A DNA stretch of 64,000 nucleotides from Affinundibacterium amnicola (GCF_014284275.1 NZ_JACOFU010000002.1:124001-188000); one strand, 5' to 3'. Numbered from the stretch's first letter, positions 1 through 9,091 are shown. Notes: generated from the letters alone by a model not told the origin. Numbers and translations are program-made.

Positions 1-285
1 CGCATTCCAACGCATGTAAGAACGCAGGCGCTCTTCGATTTCCAGATTACCCGGGCAATGTGCACCCTTGTCTGCAGGAATCGTATTCACATACGCCGTA
101 TTGCTGGAGAACGGAATATTCGCACCACGACGACGCGCCAAATCCATCATGCGTTCCATCAAATAATGCGCGCGATCCGGACCTTCTGTATCAATCACCG
201 ATTCCAAAGCATCGAGCCATTCATTGGTCTCGATCACATCTGGGTCATTCACGGCTTGCGCCAAAATTTGGTCTATTTGTGACAT
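1..285 (-). CDS. aceE: Pyruvate dehydrogenase E1 component, N-terminal part (runs off the window)
   Basis: Ninety-five N-terminal codons are visible, starting at an ATG at 285 preceded by a strong GAGGAG ribosome site. The segment EGPDRAHYLMERM, then YVNTIP and PGNLEIEERLRSYMRWNA match the start of the homodimeric-type E1 subunit. This enzyme decarboxylates pyruvate with thiamine diphosphate and passes the acetyl group to the lipoyl E2 subunit of the pyruvate dehydrogenase complex in the cytoplasm. The TPP-binding and transketolase domains lie outside the window. It is probably the first gene of an aceE-aceF operon running leftward (known gene order, not seen here). Confidence 0.93.
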   Translation of the reverse strand, partial: MSQIDQILAQAVNDPDVIETNEWLDALESVIDTEGPDRAHYLMERMMDLARRRGANIPFSSNTAYVNTIPADKGAHCPGNLEIEERLRSYMRWNA

Positions 286-754
286 ACGGTCTCCTCGTTG
301 ATCAATCTTAAATTTGCGGAATTTACCTGCGTTTCCAATTTATCTGCGATTGCGAATGCTTTTACCTTATAAATTTCATCTCAAATGGCCTCAAACAAAC
401 CCTTTCAGAAAATTTAAATAAATTACTTTATCCAGAATTTCCAGCTTGTCTGAATTACCCAAAAAGCGCAATGCAGCTGAATAAATTTCGGAACAGATTT
501 TTAGAACTGAGGCATTCTAACAGCAGTTTTTGCAAATTTCAAATTGCGATATGTGATTTCATATTATGATATTTGTGATGCAGCGCAACATACGCATTTG
601 CTGGTGTTTTGATATTTTTTGTGACAATCAGCCAAAAACCAAAACCCCTCAACGCCGAGACGCAGAGACTCCGAGGGAAAGTGAAAGGAGAGAAAACCAT
701 GTTTTTGTGACTCTCTCAAAACGACTTAACTCCAATGCAAGAGATAAAGAGAAT

Positions 755-922
755 AGGACTTACGCAAAACAGACACTGGCTAAAGATGAAAGCCGCACTG
801 ACCTCAAAAATAGCTGACGTAAGCTAGGGTGCGCCATGCGCACCGTGGCAGCCAATGAATGTGGTGCGCACTGCGCACCCAAGGTAATAAAGCTTTAACC
901 AGTGCAATTTTGCGTAAATCCT
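755..922. repeat. Terminal-inverted-repeat element, copy 1 (reverse polarity)
   Basis: The left end reads AGGACTTACGCAAAACAGAC followed by ACTGGC. The right end, read on the other strand, is AGGATTTACGCAAAATTGC followed by ACTGGT. The two ends share the outer 14 or so bases but carry different inner signatures. Copies at 34775-34928 and 50305-50406 have the same two ends in the opposite order, so the element has a direction. No reading frame inside looks like a transposase. Confidence 0.75.
827..880. repeat. GTGCGC-type inverted repeat inside repeat copy 1
   Basis: Arms at 827-844 (GGGTGCGCCATGCGCACC) and 863-880 are inverted copies with two mismatches around an 18-base loop. The same palindrome type occurs perfectly at 11465-11530, and one arm occurs near 25990. 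Each arm is itself partly palindromic. Confidence 0.7.
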
Positions 923-1348
923 AAAGAAAAAGGCCAATAAATTCTCGGCACTCCTCTGCGCAACTCGGTGCCTCTGCGTCTCAGCGTTGAAGGGGTTTTC
1001 TCGAATTCAACATCAACGAATATTAGATTGCCTTGTGTCGCACCCATTCAAAAAAGTGGTATTTGTAAAACAATTTTGTTCGTCGTTTTTTACCCCCCAT
1101 CTTTTCAAAAGCTCCAAACACAGATTCAGTAATCTATCGTCACAAGTCAAAAACCATTAAGTCAAAGCTGATTTAAGTTGATTTGAACTGATTTTTCCTA
1201 CTAAACACTTGGTTTTTGAGCGTCAATTGAAATGAAAAAGCCCGTCATCCTTTATAATCATGGCTTATCCTTTCTTTGCAATCTTGGCTAAATAGAAGTT
1301 AAGGAATCTACTAACTTCCACATCAGCCACCTTTCCGAGTCCACCATC

Positions 1349-2194
1349 ATGACGGCACAAATCATCAGCGGCACCCAGCTTTCTCAACAAATTCGTGAAG
1401 ACGTGACTAAACGCGCAGCCGCGCTCACTGCGCAAGGCAAACAACCTGGTCTGGCAGTGATTTTGGTTGGTGAGAATCCCGCTTCACAAGTCTACGTTCG
1501 CAACAAAGTCAAAGCTTGTGAAGATTGCGGTTTTTACTCCGTGCTGGAAAAATATGATGCTGATTTGAGTGAAGCGACTCTGTTAGCGCACATAGAACGC
1601 CTAAACAATGATCCCAAGATCAACGGCATCTTGGTGCAATTGCCTTTGCCAGCACACATCAACGCGAATAAAGTGATCGAAGCGATTGCAGCTGAAAAAG
1701 ACGTTGACGGTTTCCATATCAGCAACGCTGGCTTACTGATGACAGGTCAGCCTTTATTCCGTCCTTGCACTCCCTATGGCGTCATGAAGATGCTGGAGTC
1801 AATTGACTATCCAGTACGTGGTGCCAATGCAGTAGTTGTCGGCGCTTCGAATATTGTAGGCAAGCCGCAAGCGATGTTGCTCTTGCAAGCAGGCGCAACC
1901 GTCACCATATGTAACTCTAAGACCCGTGATCTGGGTGCGCATACTCGCAATGCCGACATTTTGGTCGTAGCGACCGGCAAACGAAATATCGTCACTGCTG
2001 ATATGGTCAAACCTGGCGCAGTGGTTCTCGACGTCGGCATGAATCGTGATGATGAAGGCAAATTGTGTGGCGATGTTGATTACGCTAACGTCAAGGAAGT
2101 TGCCAGTTACATTACACCGGTACCAGGCGGCGTCGGCCCAATGACGATCACGATGTTATTAGTCAACACGATAGAAGCGGCTGAAAGAACTTAA
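1349..2194 (+). CDS. folD: Bifunctional methylenetetrahydrofolate dehydrogenase / methenyltetrahydrofolate cyclohydrolase
   Basis: At 281 residues this has the normal length for FolD, which interconverts 5,10-methylene-, 5,10-methenyl- and 10-formyl-tetrahydrofolate using NADP in the cytoplasm. The catalytic Tyr49 and Lys53 lie in YVRNKVKA. Gln97 is in GILVQLPLP, Asp120 is in DVDGFH, and the C-terminal signature PGGVGPMT is intact. The Rossmann-type dinucleotide site is around [12 protein letters not shown]. The ATG at 1349 is preceded by a weak ribosome site. The oligopeptidase gene starts 5 bases after the stop, so the two are probably co-transcribed. Confidence 0.96.
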   Translation: MTAQIISGTQLSQQIREDVTKRAAALTAQGKQPGLAVILVGENPASQVYVRNKVKACEDCGFYSVLEKYDADLSEATLLAHIERLNNDPKINGILVQLPLPAHINANKVIEAIAAEKDVDGFHISNAGLLMTGQPLFRPCTPYGVMKMLESIDYPVRGANAVVVGASNIVGKPQAMLLLQAGATVTICNSKTRDLGAHTRNADILVVATGKRNIVTADMVKPGAVVLDVGMNRDDEGKLCGDVDYANVKEVASYITPVPGGVGPMTITMLLVNTIEAAERT

Positions 2195-2199
2195 ATAAG

Positions 2200-4287
2200 A
2201 TGACTGAAATGACCACCCAATTGATGACCTCAACAAATCCCCTGCTCGACTTTAGCGACCTGCCACGTTTTGACGACATCACGCCTGAACATGTCAGCCC
2301 AGCGATAGATACCTTATTAGTTGAATGTCGTGCAGTTGTGACGCAATTGGAAAATCCCATCGAGAACATCCACTGGGATAATTTTGTCACACCGCTAGAA
2401 ACGGTGACTGAAAAACTGGGACGTGCTTGGGGCATCGTTAGTCATCTTAATTCGGTACGCGACACGCCAGAACTGCGTGCGGTCTATAATGAAAATCAGC
2501 CCAAAATCACAGAATTCTGGACTGAGCTTGGTCAAAACCTCCATTTATTCCAACACTACAAAGCCTTAAATGCAAGCGCAGGCTATGCGGCATTAAGCCC
2601 AGCTCGTAAGAAAATCATTAGCAACGCCCTGCGCGACTTCAAACTTGGTGGTGCTGAGCTAGCGGACGATAAAAAGAAACGCTACGCCGAAGTTCAAGAA
2701 AAGCTCGCTGCACTGTCGACTAAATTTTCTGAAAATGTTTTAGATGCGACCAATGATTACAAACTATTGATTACCGATGTTGCGGAACTCAAAGGTCTAC
2801 CAGAAGAAGTTTTGCAAGCTGCTCAACATGCGGCAGAACAAGACGGCAAAACAGGTTATCAATTCAGTTTGCACTTTCCGTCTTATTTTCCAGTCTTGCA
2901 ATATGCAGAAAACCGCAGCCTGCGCGAAACCATTTATCGCGCAAATGCCACCAAGGCTTCTGAATTAGGCGGTCATCCTGAATGGGATAACACTGCCATC
3001 ATCGACGAATTGCTCAGCCTGCGCCAAGAGGAAGCAGAATTGCTCGGCTATCAAAACTTCGCGGAAATTTCCCTATTACCGAAAATGGCAGAAAGCGCAA
3101 CGCAAGTCGAAGGCTTCTTATTGGATCTGGCAAATAAAGCCAAACCTTATGCCGAAAAAGATTTGATCGAGCTACGTCAATTCGCCAAAGAGCAGTTTGG
3201 TATAGCCGACATGCAAGCTTGGGATACCACCTTTGTTTCAGAAAAATTGCGCGAGCAGCGCTATGCGTTTTCCGAACAAGAAGTGAAACAATACTTCCCT
3301 GAACATAAGGTGGTCGCTGGATTATTCAATGTCATCCAAACCCTGTTCGCGGTGAATATCAAAACCGACAGCGCAGCGACCTGGCATCCAGATGTCAAGT
3401 TTTACCGCGTCGAGCGCGCTGGTGAACTGGTTGGACAATTTTATGTCGATCTATACGCACGTGCGGCCAAACAAGGTGGCGCCTGGATGGATGACGCTCG
3501 TGCACGCTGCCTCAAAACGAATGGTGTACAAACGCCTGTGGTCTACCTGACTTGCAATTTCAATGCACCAGTCGTGGTGGATGGCGTGACCAAACCAGCC
3601 ACCTTTACGCACGATGAAGTCATTACCTTGTTCCACGAATTTGGACATGGCCTGCATCAATTGTTGACCAAGGTGGATGATATTTCGGTTTCTGGGATCT
3701 CTGGAGTGGAATGGGATGCGGTGGAATTGCCATCGCAGTTCATGGAAAACTTCTGCTGGGAATGGGATGTCTTACAGCAAATGACAGCGCATACTGACAC
3801 AGGGGAACATTTGCCTCGCAGCCTGTACGACAAAATGATCGCTGCGAAGAATTTCCAATCAGGCTTACAAACCCTACGTCAGGTTGAATTCGCCTTGTTT
3901 GATATGCGCCTGCATGATGGTAGTGCGAACGCTGCACAACTCAGCGTGGCGCAAGTTCTGCAAAAGGTCAGAGATCAAGTTGCAGTGATGCAGCCGCCCG
4001 CTTTTAATCGCTTTCAGCATTCATTCGGACATATTTTTTCGGGTGGTTATTCCGCAGGCTACTTTAGTTATAAGTGGGCAGAAGTCTTGTCAGCCGATGC
4101 CTATGCAGCCTTCGAAGAAGTCGCTAAAACCGACGGCAGCAGCCTGTCGCGCAAAGTGGGGCAAGCTTTCCAGGCCGAGATTTTGGAAATGGGCGGCTCC
4201 CGCCCTGCGCTCGAATCCTTTGTTGCATTTCGCGGCAGAAAGCCCTCAATTGATGCCTTATTACGCCATAATGGCATGGTTCAATAA
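2200..4287 (+). CDS. prlC: Oligopeptidase A, M3 family zinc metallopeptidase
   Basis: The 695-residue protein matches oligopeptidase A/PrlC, a cytoplasmic enzyme that degrades peptides and cleaved signal peptides. The zinc motif HEFGH is at residues 479-483 and the third ligand is Glu509 in DAVELPSQ, about the spacing expected for M3 peptidases. The C-terminal FNRFQHSFGHIFSGGYSAGYFSYKW region is typical of the family (shown here only as landmark, His and Tyr contribute to substrate binding in relatives). The ATG at 2200 was chosen because it lies just after folD; a second in-frame ATG at 2209 is possible. Confidence 0.93.
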   Translation: MTEMTTQLMTSTNPLLDFSDLPRFDDITPEHVSPAIDTLLVECRAVVTQLENPIENIHWDNFVTPLETVTEKLGRAWGIVSHLNSVRDTPELRAVYNENQPKITEFWTELGQNLHLFQHYKALNASAGYAALSPARKKIISNALRDFKLGGAELADDKKKRYAEVQEKLAALSTKFSENVLDATNDYKLLITDVAELKGLPEEVLQAAQHAAEQDGKTGYQFSLHFPSYFPVLQYAENRSLRETIYRANATKASELGGHPEWDNTAIIDELLSLRQEEAELLGYQNFAEISLLPKMAESATQVEGFLLDLANKAKPYAEKDLIELRQFAKEQFGIADMQAWDTTFVSEKLREQRYAFSEQEVKQYFPEHKVVAGLFNVIQTLFAVNIKTDSAATWHPDVKFYRVERAGELVGQFYVDLYARAAKQGGAWMDDARARCLKTNGVQTPVVYLTCNFNAPVVVDGVTKPATFTHDEVITLFHEFGHGLHQLLTKVDDISVSGISGVEWDAVELPSQFMENFCWEWDVLQQMTAHTDTGEHLPRSLYDKMIAAKNFQSGLQTLRQVEFALFDMRLHDGSANAAQLSVAQVLQKVRDQVAVMQPPAFNRFQHSFGHIFSGGYSAGYFSYKWAEVLSADAYAAFEEVAKTDGSSLSRKVGQAFQAEILEMGGSRPALESFVAFRGRKPSIDALLRHNGMVQ

Positions 4288-4312
4288 AGTCACTATCGTG
4301 GAGATTTCGAAT

Positions 4313-4951
4313 ATGTTTGCAACACCATTCACCAATCGCTTTTCACTATCTGCTCTAGCGTGCCTACTCGTTACAGGCGCACTGTTCGCAACCACGCAAA
4401 CAGCGCAGGCGCAGATGTTTAAATGGGTCGATGCAAACGGTAAAATTGTCTACAGCGATACACCTCCACCGGCGAATGCAAAAAAATTAGGCACGAAAGC
4501 ACTCGATAGCTCTGCAAATATTTCGAATGTCAAATTGCCTAACGAACTGGCTGCCGCGGTGGCAAAAAATCCTGTGACGTTTTACTCTGCGCCAAATTGC
4601 GGTGCATGTAACGAAGCACGCAGTATGTTAAAACAAAACGGTATCCCTTTTATTGAGAAAACCGTCAAATCAAGTGAAGACGTGGATAAGCTCAAACAAG
4701 TCAGTGGCGATACGCAGCTCCCATTCATGCTCATCAACAAAACTAAGTTTTCTGGCTTTGAAGCAGTCGAATGGCGTACTGCATTGAGCTCAGCTGGTTA
4801 CCCAGAAACCAGCGTTTTACCAAAGGATTACCGTTATCCTGAGGCAGAACCCGCCGCGCCAGCGACGGCAGCGCCAGCAAAACAAGCGGACGGTTCTCCC
4901 AAAGAGGTGCCACGTCCGAAATCTACTTCACCTACTGGTATCCGTTTTTAA
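4313..4951 (+). CDS. Secreted DUF4124 protein with a glutaredoxin-like domain
   Basis: Translation should start at ATG 4313, which has GGAGA upstream and gives a clean signal peptide ending at TAQA (about residue 33). The longer open frame overlaps prlC and is not used. Residues 34-60 (QMFKWVDANGKIVYSDTPPP) form a DUF4124 segment typical of betaproteobacterial envelope proteins. Residues 86-165 look like a glutaredoxin fold with Cys96-Gly-Ala-Cys99 and a cis-Pro in TQLPFM. The Pro/Ala-rich tail is probably disordered. A thiol-disulfide or glutathione-linked role in the periplasm is inferred, and the substrate is unknown. It sits 25 bases after prlC. Confidence 0.8.
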   Translation: MFATPFTNRFSLSALACLLVTGALFATTQTAQAQMFKWVDANGKIVYSDTPPPANAKKLGTKALDSSANISNVKLPNELAAAVAKNPVTFYSAPNCGACNEARSMLKQNGIPFIEKTVKSSEDVDKLKQVSGDTQLPFMLINKTKFSGFEAVEWRTALSSAGYPETSVLPKDYRYPEAEPAAPATAAPAKQADGSPKEVPRPKSTSPTGIRF

Positions 4952-4970
4952 TATTAGCTGATACGAACTT

Positions 4971-5393
4971 ATGACCAGAGTTGATTTTCACAGTAAAGTG
5001 CAAGACAAGATTCTTTACAGCTGCCGCTTAATACGTAAAGCACGTGCAGCGAATTGCGAGATTCTTGTGCTTAGCGAAGATGCAGAGCAAGCGAGCCAAT
5101 TGAATCGAGCGCTATGGAGTTTTTCGGCCAGCGATTTTTTGCCGCACGTGATGCTGGCAGATCCTCTGTCAACACAGACACCGATTATCATCACGACTGC
5201 GTTTGATCGTGCCTTACCTCATCACAATGTCTTGATTAATCTGAGTCAACGGCTGCCTGAAAATTTTACGCAATTTGCGCGTGTGATTGAAGTGGTTTCA
5301 CAACATGAAGATGACGCAGACTCTGCACGGCAGCGTTTTCGTTTATATCAACAACAAGGCATCAAACCTTCTCATATCGTGGCGGCATCATGA
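4971..5393 (+). CDS. holC: DNA polymerase III chi subunit
   Basis: The 140-residue protein has the HolC layout: an N-terminal VDFHSKVQDKILYSCRLIRKA segment, a central LWSFSASDFLPH stretch, and a C-terminal RFRLYQQQGI ending. Chi links the clamp loader to single-strand-binding protein during replication. The start at 4971 has only a weak ribosome site. Its last bases overlap the next gene as ATGA, which suggests translational coupling. Confidence 0.9.
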   Translation: MTRVDFHSKVQDKILYSCRLIRKARAANCEILVLSEDAEQASQLNRALWSFSASDFLPHVMLADPLSTQTPIIITTAFDRALPHHNVLINLSQRLPENFTQFARVIEVVSQHEDDADSARQRFRLYQQQGIKPSHIVAAS

Positions 5394-5920
5394 ACGAACA
5401 AATTGATGAAAGCATTCCGGTGTTAACTGAAGTCATTCCAACTTCAGATAACAAATCTGTCAGTAGCAAATCCAAAGCAACGGAGGCGCACTTTCCTTTC
5501 GTGACAGGTAATTCATCTCCCGCCGTAAACAATACTCCGGTAAGCAATTCAAGCAAGCCTATTAACGCGGCAATTGCGGCAGCCCAGGAAGTTTTAGCGC
5601 AACCAACACTGTTTCAATCCGAGACAGAATCTGAAATAGCGCTTGATGTTGCAGTCGAACACACCAATAACATCAGTGCTGAAGACTGGAAGGAACTCGA
5701 ACTGAGCGTTCGAGAGAATGTGTTACGTCAAGTGTTATCTCGTGTTGACTTTGTGCTTGAGCACCGCGTCAGCGACAGCCTGGCAGAGGTGCTTCAAACG
5801 GCGGTAGATAAACTGGCAGATGAGATTCGGGTGGGACTGCGCAACAGCATAGAAGAAGTGGTGACGCGTGCGCTGACACAAGAGTTAAGTAAAATTAAAG
5901 GTAGTCATCGCAAGCCTTGA
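5390..5920 (+). CDS. DUF2486-like protein coupled to holC
   Basis: The 176-residue protein begins with an IPVLTEVI segment. A low-complexity Ser/Asn/Ala-rich middle follows, and then a helical C-terminal third (residues 105-170) rich in Val, Leu, Arg and Glu. The IPVLTEV start and the position immediately after holC match what I recall of the DUF2486 family in Burkholderiales, so the family call is moderate. There is no signal peptide or membrane segment. A replication-linked role is only suggested by the 4-base ATGA overlap with holC. The function is unknown. Confidence 0.65.
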   Translation: MNEQIDESIPVLTEVIPTSDNKSVSSKSKATEAHFPFVTGNSSPAVNNTPVSNSSKPINAAIAAAQEVLAQPTLFQSETESEIALDVAVEHTNNISAEDWKELELSVRENVLRQVLSRVDFVLEHRVSDSLAEVLQTAVDKLADEIRVGLRNSIEEVVTRALTQELSKIKGSHRKP

Positions 5921-5928
5921 ACAGGGCA

Positions 5929-6438
5929 CTACCTCGAAACACGTACACTCAATTCTGGCATCTTTTCATCAAACGCAATTCGGGTAGAAAACTTGGCGCG
6001 CTTCATCGGAAAGCGTGAATGGAAATGGCGCACATTACCCGAACCAGAAATCGCACGCCGCACAAACTGATAATAGGCTTCCATGTCGACGACATGGATC
6101 ACTAAGAAATAATCGATCTCGCCTGAAACAAAATAACATTGCATGACTTCTGGTTCATGATTCATGCATGCTTCAAAATCGCGCATGTGTTCATCTGACT
6201 GATTTTGCAATGAAATTTCAAGAAATGCCAACATTCCATAGCCGATTGAGAATGGATCTACCATCGCGACATCTGCGCTAATCACACCCGCATCACGCAA
6301 AGTCTTAATCCGACGCAAACAAGTTGGCTGCGAAATATGTAATTTTTCAGCTAGCACTCTGGTAGGCGTTTGATTGTCCTTTTGCAGCATGTTAAGCAAC
6401 TTACGATCAACTTTGTCGAGGGTATGAAATTTAGCCAT
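5929..6438 (-). CDS. Lrp/AsnC family transcriptional regulator
   Basis: Starting at ATG 6438 the protein has 169 residues. An N-terminal winged helix-turn-helix begins at LDKVDRKLLNMLQKDNQ and includes ISQPTCLRRIKTL. The AsnC effector/oligomerisation domain follows (MLAFLEISL, then CYFVSGEIDYFLVIHV). Such proteins bind amino acids or related ligands and control transport or metabolism genes. The in-frame TTG at 6462 would add eight residues but lies against the terminator stem. The 3' end is convergent with the holC operon, 8 bases from the DUF2486-like gene. No target is evident. Confidence 0.9.
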   Translation of the reverse strand: MAKFHTLDKVDRKLLNMLQKDNQTPTRVLAEKLHISQPTCLRRIKTLRDAGVISADVAMVDPFSIGYGMLAFLEISLQNQSDEHMRDFEACMNHEPEVMQCYFVSGEIDYFLVIHVVDMEAYYQFVRRAISGSGNVRHFHSRFPMKRAKFSTRIAFDEKMPELSVRVSR

Positions 6439-6467
6439 AAATTTAGCGATGTATTGTTTCAAGATAA

Positions 6468-6499
6468 GAAAAAGGCTCGGATCAGACCGAGCCTTTTTC
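6468..6499 (-). terminator. Rho-independent terminator of the cytochrome c gene
   Basis: A perfect stem AAAAAGGCTCGG / CCGAGCCTTTTT with a 6-base loop lies 15 bases after the cytochrome stop codon. The symmetric A and T tracts would let it work in both directions. It ends only about 30 bases before the Lrp start codon. Confidence 0.9.
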
Positions 6500-6513
6500 A
6501 GATAAACAAAGTA

Positions 6514-6822
6514 TTACTTCACACTCAAAATCCATTTAACTAAAGTCTTGGCTTCTGCGTCATTTACTTGTGCATTTGCTGGCATAGGAATAGCACCCCA
6601 CACACCGCTACCACCCTTCATCACTTTAGTTGCCAACTTGGCTTCTGCAGTTTTATCCCCAGCATATTTTTTTGCGATATCTTTAAATGAAGGTCCGAGA
6701 ATCTTTGCATCTACACTATGGCAACTCATACAGTTTTTGGACTTCGCCAAATCCGCATTTGCCATCGCAGAACCAGATACCAACATCATTACACTTGCTG
6801 CAAACATTAAAGCTGTTTTCAT
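6514..6822 (-). CDS. Small periplasmic c-type cytochrome (class I, c551/c552-like)
   Basis: The 102-residue precursor has a signal peptide ending near SAMA (residue 21). The haem-binding motif is Cys31-Met-Ser-Cys34-His35, and the axial methionine is probably Met80 in GAIPMPAN. After processing it would be about 80 residues, the size of cytochrome c551/c8. Such proteins carry electrons in the periplasm, for example to a peroxidase, nitrite reductase or terminal oxidase. The partner cannot be told from the neighbourhood. Confidence 0.93.
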   Translation of the reverse strand: MKTALMFAASVMMLVSGSAMANADLAKSKNCMSCHSVDAKILGPSFKDIAKKYAGDKTAEAKLATKVMKGGSGVWGAIPMPANAQVNDAEAKTLVKWILSVK

Positions 6823-7033
6823 GAAAATCTCCAGTTAAAAATCGAATGCGCGTATTTTACCGCCTTTTATCAGATACTGAAGCAAGTAACGTGATTACAT
6901 TCGATTGGTTGACCTTGCTCAGAATAGCCCCTATGATAAAGTCCGTCTTTAAAAGCTATTGAGCACGGCTTTGCTGGCGTCTTTTAAGTCACACATCATT
7001 TACCAAGTCCATCCCATTAAGCCTACATTCATT

Positions 7034-7264
7034 ATGAAAATCCTTCTCCCAGTTGTTCTGTTATACATACTTAAACTATTAGATCTCAGCTTCATGGAAA
7101 ACATCTCATGGTGGTGGATTAATGGCCTAGGTTTATTCGCATTTCTCTGGTTTGAATTTTTTGAGCGTATGCTTGGCCTAGATAAGCGTAAAGATGAGAT
7201 GTTGCACGAAAAAATGCGCAAAGAAAGACTCAAACGCAGCTTTACCGACAAGAAAAAGAAATAA
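7034..7264 (+). CDS. Small Trp-rich membrane protein (TIGR04438-like)
   Basis: The ATG at 7034 gives 76 residues; the upstream TTG at 6959 was not used. One hydrophobic segment (MKILLPVVLLYILKLLDL) is followed by ENISWWWINGLGLFAFLWFEF and a highly basic tail ending in DKKKK. Spacing of the Trp cluster and the charged tail fits the small Trp-rich family common in Burkholderiales (family recalled, not searched). It has no known function and is probably an inner-membrane protein with a cytoplasmic tail. Confidence 0.75.
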   Translation: MKILLPVVLLYILKLLDLSFMENISWWWINGLGLFAFLWFEFFERMLGLDKRKDEMLHEKMRKERLKRSFTDKKKK

Positions 7265-7326
7265 TCACTACCGTATAATCTGTCGCCTGACTTAATCATC
7301 CATCGACTCAATTTTGATTCCATCCC

Positions 7327-8220
7327 ATGCAAATTGAACTGCGCCAGCTGAGATATTTTGTCGCAGTTGCAGAAGAGTTACATTTTGGACGTGCTGCAAA
7401 AAAACTGCATATGACCCAACCTCCGTTATCGCAAGCGATACAAGGATTGGAAGCGGAATTAGGAGCAGCATTATTTCATCGGACAACCCGTCAAATTCAG
7501 TTGAGTGCGGCGGGCCTCGTTTTACTCCCAGAAGCAAAACGTTTACTGGCACAAGCTGGACTTTTACCAGCAATCGCACAAAGAGCGGCGGCTGGTGCGA
7601 TTGGAGAATTACGACTCGCGTTTATTTCCATTGCTGATTACAGCATTTTACCCCCTGCATTACGTCACTTTCGCCAACATTACGACAAGGTCAAAATTGT
7701 ATTGCATGAAGCGACAAGTGATCGCCAGCTAGCACTCTTAGAAAATGCTGAAATTGACTTGGGGCTGTTAATCCCCCCCATTCCAGATCGCTTAAAAGAT
7801 GTACTTCACTATCAAAAACTACGCCGTGAAAATTTAATTCTGGCATTACCAGATGGCGCAGAAAAGCGCGCATTTCCGACAAAATTATCTAGCTATAAAG
7901 ATTTGCCATTAATTCTTTTTCCGCGCACAATTGCGCCTGCTTTACACGACACAATTTTGGGCTGTTTCCGAGAAGCTGGTATGACACCAGTGATCGCACA
8001 AGAAGCAATACAGATGCAAACCATCATTGCTCTGGTTTCCGCAGGAATGGGGATGGCGCTGGTACCAGAATCTGTTGCCAACTTACAGCGTATTGGCGTG
8101 CATTATCAAATATTAGATTCATCAAACGCCACGCGCGATAGCGTGGAGCTAGGAATCGCATGGCGTCGTGATTCAATTTCGCCAGTCACTCAGGCTTTTT
8201 TAGACCTTTTAGAAAAATAA
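7327..8220 (+). CDS. LysR family transcriptional regulator
   Basis: The 297-residue protein starts with the canonical LysR helix-turn-helix (LRYFVAVAEELHFGRAAKKL, then QPPLSQAIQGLE). A periplasmic-binding-protein-like effector domain follows. The lgt gene starts 4 bases after the stop, which is unusual for a LysR gene and suggests read-through rather than regulation of lgt. The RRDSISPVTQAFLDLL ending resembles the BenM/CatR-like subgroup. The target and inducer are unknown. Confidence 0.93.
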   Translation: MQIELRQLRYFVAVAEELHFGRAAKKLHMTQPPLSQAIQGLEAELGAALFHRTTRQIQLSAAGLVLLPEAKRLLAQAGLLPAIAQRAAAGAIGELRLAFISIADYSILPPALRHFRQHYDKVKIVLHEATSDRQLALLENAEIDLGLLIPPIPDRLKDVLHYQKLRRENLILALPDGAEKRAFPTKLSSYKDLPLILFPRTIAPALHDTILGCFREAGMTPVIAQEAIQMQTIIALVSAGMGMALVPESVANLQRIGVHYQILDSSNATRDSVELGIAWRRDSISPVTQAFLDLLEK

Positions 8221-8224
8221 ACTC

Positions 8225-9091
8225 ATGTTGGATCATCCTAATTTCAACCCTGTCGCGCTCGATCTCGGTTTCTTCAAAATCCATTGGTACGGCATCATGT
8301 ATCTGGTCGCGTTCGCACAATTCATTTTATTGGGTCGTTTGCGCTTACGCATGCCGCACATCGCTGCGCTTGGTTGGACTAAGGAACACATCGACGATAT
8401 GCTGTTTTATGGCGTACTCGGTGTCATCATTGGAGGACGCTTGGGCGAGGTGATTTTTTATCAGCCGCTACACTTTCTACAAAATCCTTTAGAAATTTTT
8501 ATGGTGTGGAAAGGCGGCATGTCTTTTCACGGTGGATTTCTCGGCGTATTAATTGCAATGTCCTTATGGGCTCGCCACGCAAAAATGCCACTGGTGCATG
8601 TGTATGACTTTATCGCGCCCTTGGTACCCCTAGGTTACGCAGCAGGTCGCTTCGGCAATTTCATCAATCACGAATTACCTGGTCGCATGGCATCAAGTGA
8701 CCTGCCATGGGCGATGAATTGGCCTGGCGTCGCCTATCCAGTTCATCCATCTCCGTTGTACCAAATGCTAGTAGATGGCCTCTTACTGTTTGTGATTGTC
8801 TGGCTGTTTTCCCGCAAAGCACGTCCAGCACTAGCAGTTGGCGCGGTATTCGTCATGTTATATGGCTGCGCACGCTTCTTTACGGAATATTTCCGTACAC
8901 CAGATTATGAAGTGAGTTTTATTGGTATGACGATTTCAGCAGGGCAAATGCTGTCCTTGCCCATGATTTTAGTTGGTGCCTTGCTATTAGGCTTAGCTTA
9001 TGCAGGCAAATTCACACCAGTGCAACACTCACCTGCCCCAGCGAGCAACGTAAAATCACCAAACACAAAAACTAAAAAACAAAAAAAATAA
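8225..9091 (+). CDS. lgt: Phosphatidylglycerol-prolipoprotein diacylglyceryl transferase
   Basis: The 288-residue inner-membrane enzyme transfers diacylglycerol from phosphatidylglycerol to the lipobox cysteine of prolipoproteins. The Lgt signature GRFGNFINHELPGR is at residues 141-154, and the conserved His102 is in FHGGFLG. Several hydrophobic segments span the protein and the C-terminus is a Lys-rich tail. Length and order fit the family. It is the last step-setting gene before a strong ribosome site for the crotonase, so the three genes may share a transcript. Confidence 0.96.
   Translation: MLDHPNFNPVALDLGFFKIHWYGIMYLVAFAQFILLGRLRLRMPHIAALGWTKEHIDDMLFYGVLGVIIGGRLGEVIFYQPLHFLQNPLEIFMVWKGGMSFHGGFLGVLIAMSLWARHAKMPLVHVYDFIAPLVPLGYAAGRFGNFINHELPGRMASSDLPWAMNWPGVAYPVHPSPLYQMLVDGLLLFVIVWLFSRKARPALAVGAVFVMLYGCARFFTEYFRTPDYEVSFIGMTISAGQMLSLPMILVGALLLGLAYAGKFTPVQHSPAPASNVKSPNTKTKKQKK

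Larger units (their letters stand above)
641..999. repeat. Outer inverted repeat, arms of about 36 bp
   Basis: The left arm (641-676) begins AAAACCCCTCAACGCCGAGA. The right arm (964-999) reads almost the same on the opposite strand, with one inserted base and three or four substitutions. The arms enclose about 290 bases that contain two further repeat types. The arm sequence resembles the GACGCAGAG-type dispersed repeats often seen in proteobacterial genomes (recollection, not searched). Confidence 0.75.
286..1348. other. Long repeat-rich intergenic region between divergent aceE and folD
   Basis: No convincing coding region is seen in these roughly 1,060 bases. The middle holds three nested inverted repeats, listed separately. 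The flanks are AT-rich and should contain the divergent promoters of aceE and folD. A TATAAT at 1253-1258 is a possible -10 element for folD, but I see no -35 at good spacing. The open frame at 566-817 is made of repeat sequence and was rejected as a gene. Confidence 0.7.

Noticed and set aside
566-817. 83-codon open frame in the repeat region before folD
   Set aside because: It is built from the nested inverted repeats (PQRRDAETPRE-type repeat translation), has no ribosome site and reads through element ends.
4043-4312. N-terminal extension of the DUF4124 protein
   Set aside because: It overlaps prlC in another frame and would bury the signal peptide; ATG 4313 with GGAGA is the better start.
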